Shown here piece after piece: positions 59,000-64,000 of a DNA stretch of 64,000 nt. Made by a program: the position numbers and the translations under genes. The stretch spans positions 42,648,492-42,712,491 of the forward strand of contig NC_052136.2 in assembly GCF_016086655.4 (NCBI RefSeq). The letters run 5' to 3'. The notes beneath the pieces are model-generated. The model saw only the letters and a list, made by a program, of their open reading frames with translations, made no database searches and had not been told where the DNA came from. Within the stretch, counting starts at the first letter, position 1; every line of letters begins with the position of its first letter. This DNA comes from Lepeophtheirus salmonis (Eukaryota; Arthropoda; Copepoda; Siphonostomatoida; Caligidae).

Positions 59000-59880
59000 A
59001 CACAAACTTGGTCACTCAATATGGACAACATCAGTAGTAATCACAACCTCCACACAGCGCCAGAAAGCCTTGCATGACTTGACAAACTAAATGAACATGT
59101 TGTTCCACGCAACCATGAAGGAGGTCTTCAGGGAGTTCACACTTGAGTGGGGAGTTTTGTTGGTCTGATTCTTTAAGGCACCCCACAAACTAAAGTACAG
59201 TGGATTTAAACTTGGTGATGATGAAGGCAACATGGCCTTGGACCAAATTTTACCTTTTCTTACAGAACTTAAGGCATTTGGCTAGTTTGTGTGACGGTGC
59301 GTCATCCTGTATACATACATAATTTCTCCCCAGGTAGTTTTCTTCAACCATGGCAAGATGAATACTGGAGAAACTTGCAGTAGGCGTCATGGCCAATTTT
59401 TCCTCCAGGATTGAAGAGGAAAAGGGGCATCTACATCCACAAACCCAAGGACCTTTATTTGGCAGAATGTTTGGTTCGTTACACCTCCTGGACCTCTTCT
59501 TTTGCTTCTGAAAGCTAGCGGGCATTGCATCGTTTGTACACTTTATGCACAGCAAAAATCTTCTTTTCTAAGAAAATGACCTTCTTTTTTCTTTTTCAAT
59601 TTGAGGATTTAATTGCACTTCTCAAGTTTTCTGACCTTCAAAGATGATTTCAGAAGGTGGTGGGGGATCTTTGTGTATGAGACAATCCCAGGTCGTCCTT
59701 CACAACCATCTTGATGCCCATTCAGGCACAGATAACTCGTTGGAGAGGCAATTCATGAATTTGATTTGGTCTTCCTTTATCCTCTTCCCTAGACTTGCCA
59801 GGAACTCAGAATATATCTTCAAATGGTTTCCCCTGCTTCCTGCTTTACTGCTTTATGGAAGCTGTTATTGCCTGTGAGGC
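59000..59880 (-). mobile_element. Mariner/Tc1-like transposase remnant, nearly full length but decayed
   Basis: On the minus strand, with several stops: SLKVRKLEKCN region, KKIFAVHKVYKR, TKHSAK, SLGLWM, PLFLFNPGGKIGHDA, KLPGEKLCMYRMTHRHTN (decayed QDGAPAHT), SSSPSLNPLYFSLWGALKNQ and SVNSLKTSFMVAWNNM. It belongs to the same subfamily as the elements at 10.9 and 56.3 kb. The second Asp is lost. Confidence 0.75.
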
Positions 59881-59929
59881 AGGAGATATTTAATAAAAAA
59901 ATATAGCTCGGTGTTTGGATAACGGATAT

Positions 59930-60190
59930 TACAGACCTTCCCCTCGACATACACCGAAGTTATAATCGAGAGGGTTGCCATCAGGGCAGAGAGGGTGGGT
60001 GGCAAAAGTGTCGAAAAAGAGTTCCAAAGAACTCAAAAGCCTCATTTAAACGAGTCCTGCAACGGAGAAGAGATGGATTTCTTTCATTTCTGCTGTCAAA
60101 AGTAGCCGCTCCACCCTCACAAGGCTCTTATCTCAAGATCTCTGGACAGTCTGATCTCTACTGTGGGTCCTCATGGACTTGAGGGGATTG
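59930..60190 (-). mobile_element. Fragment of the Tc1-like family (HTH part)
   Basis: On the minus strand this carries the CAGACTGTCCAGAGAT and AGCCTTGTGAGGGTGGAG landmarks that identify the Tc1-like elements at 53.5 and 61.9 kb, in a scrambled form. Confidence 0.6.
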
Positions 60191-61861
60191 CCCTTAGCTA
60201 TTTTCTTCTTATAATGTGGATGCCAGCTGAAATAATTTTAGAAAATTTGGACAGTTTATAAAAAAAAACCTATTGTCGGAGATGTCAGACAGTTTACAAA
60301 AATTAAGCTTTTTTAAAAGACGAATTTTAAAAAGGTAATTTTGAATGTATTATAGCTATGTACACTAATTTTTGTTCACAAAGTTGTAGCTGATATATAA
60401 ATATATTTGTAGCTTTATTTATAAAAATCTGTTTACACTGTCTTGTAGCCTACTAAATTTGTGATTGCAAAATAACATTTTGCAAGTGCATTAATGTCAA
60501 CGTAAGGTGAAAATTTTTGATGAAATTTTGCCAGAAATAGGGAAAAACTTTAAGTATAATGGATCATATCCCTATTTTACCGGAGATAACTTGAAGTTAA
60601 CGAAATTAACTTTAAAAAAACCGAATTTCATAAAGTCGATTTTGAATTTTCTCTTGAAAAAACAAGAAAAACCTCTAAAATTAAGTATGACAATTTTATG
60701 GTGGAGCCCTCTAGGTTTGTAAGGGATATTGAAAAAAGTGTACCATCTAACACTTACACTAATCTTTTGAGTATACCTAATTAGGGTGAAGTTGATTCCT
60801 AACAAATTATCTTGAATTTTGATGGATAACGCTTAACATTTTTTGGTACTCTATAAACCCTAAGCTATCAAAAAAGTGGTAAACATACTTGAGTAGGTTC
60901 TTTCTCAAAATAGTATATTTTCCTCGATACAGGATGGTGTTTTTATGATACCACAGATGATGTCACTTTATCATTTTCTTTCATGACGTATACAAATTTT
61001 TCTTCCCTTTCCATACTTTACCTTTGCTGATTCAGTCAAAAGAATAAAATGCAGGTTGTGTTGTTAGTTATATATAAGTATTTTTTTTTGAGAGGGATTA
61101 ATTTTTGGAATTAAAAAAAAAAAAAAAAATTAAAAATTTTTGAAAAAAATTTCAAAATTTAATTTTCAAATATTGTAGTTATTGGAAAAATATTCAAAAT
61201 CCATAGCTACTTACAGAAAATTAAGTTTTTGGAAAAAAAAAAAAATGGAATGATTCATTTTTTTTATACAAAAAACAATTGAAAAATTAAATTTTTTGGG
61301 AAAAAAATTTTAAATTAAATTTTAAATTTTTTGAAAACAATCTCAAAAATCCATAGATTTTTACAAGAAATAAATTTTTTTTCTCTACTCATAATTTGCC
61401 CGAATGAAGAATTGGAAAATTCTACAAAGAAATTTTAAGTAGCTATAATCCCCTCCAGCTCTTCCCTGTAGAAGCCCCTGTAAAACATTTTTCAAGTATA
61501 CTTGGCGTCCAATGCAGATTAATTAAGCTATTGTATAGTCAATTAAATTTGGACAAATCATGGTCACATGGTCTTTTTTTCGTCTCTTGGTTTATAGCTT
61601 TGAATTCACATTATGAAAATACCATACTTTACTTACTGAAATATATTAATATTTACCTTGAGCAGATTCATGAAATAAAAATCCAAATATAATACATATT
61701 CTTACCTTTAGTGTATCATGCAACCTTTCAAGCAAATAGTGGCTGGGAAAATATCCAAAATAAGTTTGTAGTTAGCCAATAATTGACCAATTCGTCCCAA
61801 TTATGTAATTATTATACATTAATTGTTGGAAATTGTTTAAAGTTTAACAATATCTAATTAT
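60191..61861. other. Gene-free, A/T homopolymer-rich stretch
   Basis: 61080-61385 is nearly pure A/T with long runs. No gene recognised. Confidence 0.45.
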
Positions 61862-62850
61862 AATAGAGCCCATCAACGTTCAGAACACTTATTAGGTGAA
61901 AAGAAGATGAAATATCCACAGCTAACAATAAATTACATCGTATATTTTTGTATTAGTGAGATAACTCCATAATTATATAGGAAATAGTATATAAATATTG
62001 AAGTGAATGGTGACATTTGTGTCCTCCAACACAAAAACAAGTTATAATGATGTCTCTCAAAATTAAGTGTGGATTACCCTTGTTTTCTCCGAGTTACTAT
62101 AACTAAAACTATTAGTTACAAAACAAAACAAACACGAGATCTTTAACTTACGTACAAGTCGAGAAAATAACACTTTCCATTCGTGCACTCCTTGACGCTG
62201 AGCGTCTCTAGAACAAGCCGTCTACGCAGTCAGCAAGTCCGAAACGTTGGAGAGAAAGAAGGACTCTGTCATAAAGACCAAACAGGACCTGGAAGAGTTA
62301 AATAAAATAGCCCAAGCCAATCTCCACAATTCCATGAGGGCCCTTGCAAGAGATCTGGGGTTTTTACGCCAGACTGTCCAGAGAGCTATCAAAAAAGTGG
62401 GTGCAAAGAGCCTTGTGAGGGTGGAGATACCATTTTTGATACCAGCAATAAAAGAAACCCATCTCCTTCACTGTAAGACTCTTTTGAATGAGTATTTTTT
62501 CACACTTTTGCCCCCCCCCCCTACAGACATGATGCCGACCTCCACGACTATACGATTAAGATGGGTGTCGATGGAAATGCCTGTAGTGTAACATTGAGGC
62601 TCTCAAAGCCACTGCTAGCCAGAACTAGGACTTACATTTGTACCGAGTACCAGGTCTCTTGCTACTTCTAGGAAGCCATTAATACCGCTAAGGGCAGCTA
62701 CATTAAGGATTAAGAGAGCCCAGACACAAATCTATTTATAGTATTAGTTTTGTTTCTAGCGTTAATAAATAAATTACATATATCTAGTTGATGGTTAAAA
62801 TTTAATGTGTTCAGATTTTAATAGACCACTCGGTATCTTTTAGTTCATCC
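61862..62850 (+). mobile_element. Tc1-like element, internally deleted, copy 2
   Basis: Right end 62812-62846 (TGTGTTCAGATTTTAATAGA) is the inverse of the left end of the 53.5-kb element; the left end is near 61862. The 62247-62591 frame (114 codons) contains KQDLEELNKIAQANLHNSMR, ALARDLGFLRQTVQRAIKKV and SLVRVEIPFLIPAIKETHLL, the paired-like HTH of a Tc1 transposase. A C10 run near 62511-62521 and a deletion remove the catalytic domain; the end (about 62660-62715) keeps the KAINTAKGSYIKD tail. Better preserved than copy 1. Confidence 0.8.
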
Positions 62851-64000
62851 CACAAATTTGAATACAAGTTCTATTATTGGTTTGAAATTTCTTTGAAATA
62901 TTGGACTTTATCAATATATGAATTTTTTTAAATTACGATTTTTTTTTTTTTTTTTTGATTTTTGTTAAAGATTGTTTTTATGTTGACACATCACATTTTT
63001 TAAAACTCTCTTCTATTTTTCGGTAATAAATGGTAAAATAAATTATTATGCATATACAAAAACACTAATAATATGTGATTGTTATAATTTTTTTCTCACT
63101 ATTCACTATTGATCGACTTTGTGCCCAAGGCAAATATTAATATATTATATCATTGAAGGTGAATTGATGTATTTACTACGTACATTCAGAGGTTAGACAT
63201 ATTTGGATAAAGTTGGGCTTCCAGCCTCATCCTAATTTATATTTTCAACTGATATTACTCACTTTATGAAGCTATATATTTGAGAGTACAACTTCGTACT
63301 ATTTTATATACACTCCTATAACAAGATTCTTTCTTTTCTCTTCTATCAGGAAAATGATATCCCCTCCTCTGAATTTTACAAAACAACTTATCTCATATAC
63401 ATTGTACAAATGAGTTAAATGTGTTGTGATTTATTTTGAGCAGTACTCATGTGTGTTAAATGAAGCTAATAAGATGATGAAATAATTTCCATACGGTACT
63501 TTAATAGTGTCGTCCAATAAACAAGTTCATTAATTTATTTTTGCTATAAATGTACTTGTGAAAAATGAAAAGAGTCATAAATTATTTAAATCGTTGTATT
63601 CTGTTGGAGTAATGATAAAATTAGGTTTTTGTCAATCTCTGAGTCTTTTTGAATGTGAATAATTAATCCATCATATTTAAGGATAATTGAAATTAAATTT
63701 TCTTTAATTTCAATTTAATTTTTTAGTTTTCTAATATCCTAACGTATTATTTTCGAGATGTCAAACAAAATCTGCCATTAGGTCTCAGACATGCAACTTG
63801 CCAATGTTAAACTGTGCGAAATTTGTAAGGAATTAAACATTTGAAGGTCAACTTTTCATCAAATAAAACGGAGGGATGCATATACTTTTAAAATCATCCA
63901 TTAGATTAAAATTGACATCATCTTTAGGTAGCACAACTAGTTCTAAGTTTGAAAGGAGTCAAAAGTTCTTTACTTCGTCAATAAAGACTCAAATACAGCA
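62851..64000. repeat. Terminal gene-free stretch with a dispersed repeat at 62850-63005
   Basis: 62850-63005 shares the ACAAATTTGAATACAAG core, TTGAAATATTGG and TTTTTATGTTGAC with the repeats near 20675 and 43450. Beyond it no gene was recognised to the window end. Confidence 0.5.

Overview
This window is AT-rich eukaryotic DNA (no operons; GT-AG introns, several only 55-76 nt long) with metazoan, arthropod-like genes scattered among many decayed transposons. The density of Tc1/mariner relics and the gene set suggest a crustacean, perhaps a caligid copepod (sea louse). That assignment is inference; no marker in the window settles it.

Layout. 0-21.6 kb is the gene-rich part: last exon of the mitochondrial zinc transporter SLC30A9 (+), DMAP1 (-), a ZDHHC3/7-type palmitoyltransferase (-), aprataxin (-), MFSD5 (-), a Na+/H+ exchanger (+), RAB3GAP1 (-) and PAM16/TIM16 (+). 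24.4-32.1 kb holds two copies of a short-chain dehydrogenase gene in inverted orientation, with the relic of a P-element/THAP9-like transposon between them. 34.2-35.75 kb is a second P-element relic. 40.6-44.2 kb carries a four-TM channel gene of the pannexin/innexin/LRRC8 superfamily (-). The rest, above all 46-63 kb, is a transposon graveyard: an I-superfamily-like LINE, several Tc1/mariner subfamilies with internal deletions, a Helitron-type helicase scrap, MITEs and a foldback element.

The genes are unrelated housekeeping functions (chromatin, DNA end repair, protein lipidation, ion and solute transport, vesicle GTPase control, mitochondrial import), with no common pathway.

The most striking pattern is in the coding exons. 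Aprataxin, MFSD5, RAB3GAP1 and the channel gene are conserved along their whole length, yet are broken by eight single-base deletions, nearly all in A/T homopolymers. Restoring one base at each site gives full-length proteins and consistent exon phases. This points to homopolymer-length errors in the assembly, or less likely to real slippage-prone alleles, and it would wreck automatic annotation here.

I saw no convincing tRNA, rRNA or CRISPR, and no clear novel multi-gene system. The most unusual items are the LRR-less pannexin/LRRC8-like channel, the inverted dehydrogenase pair, a GC-AG intron in DMAP1, an orphan transposon-type coding domain at 37.8-38.6 kb, and a repeat at 45.4 kb of a kind I recall from several animal phyla.
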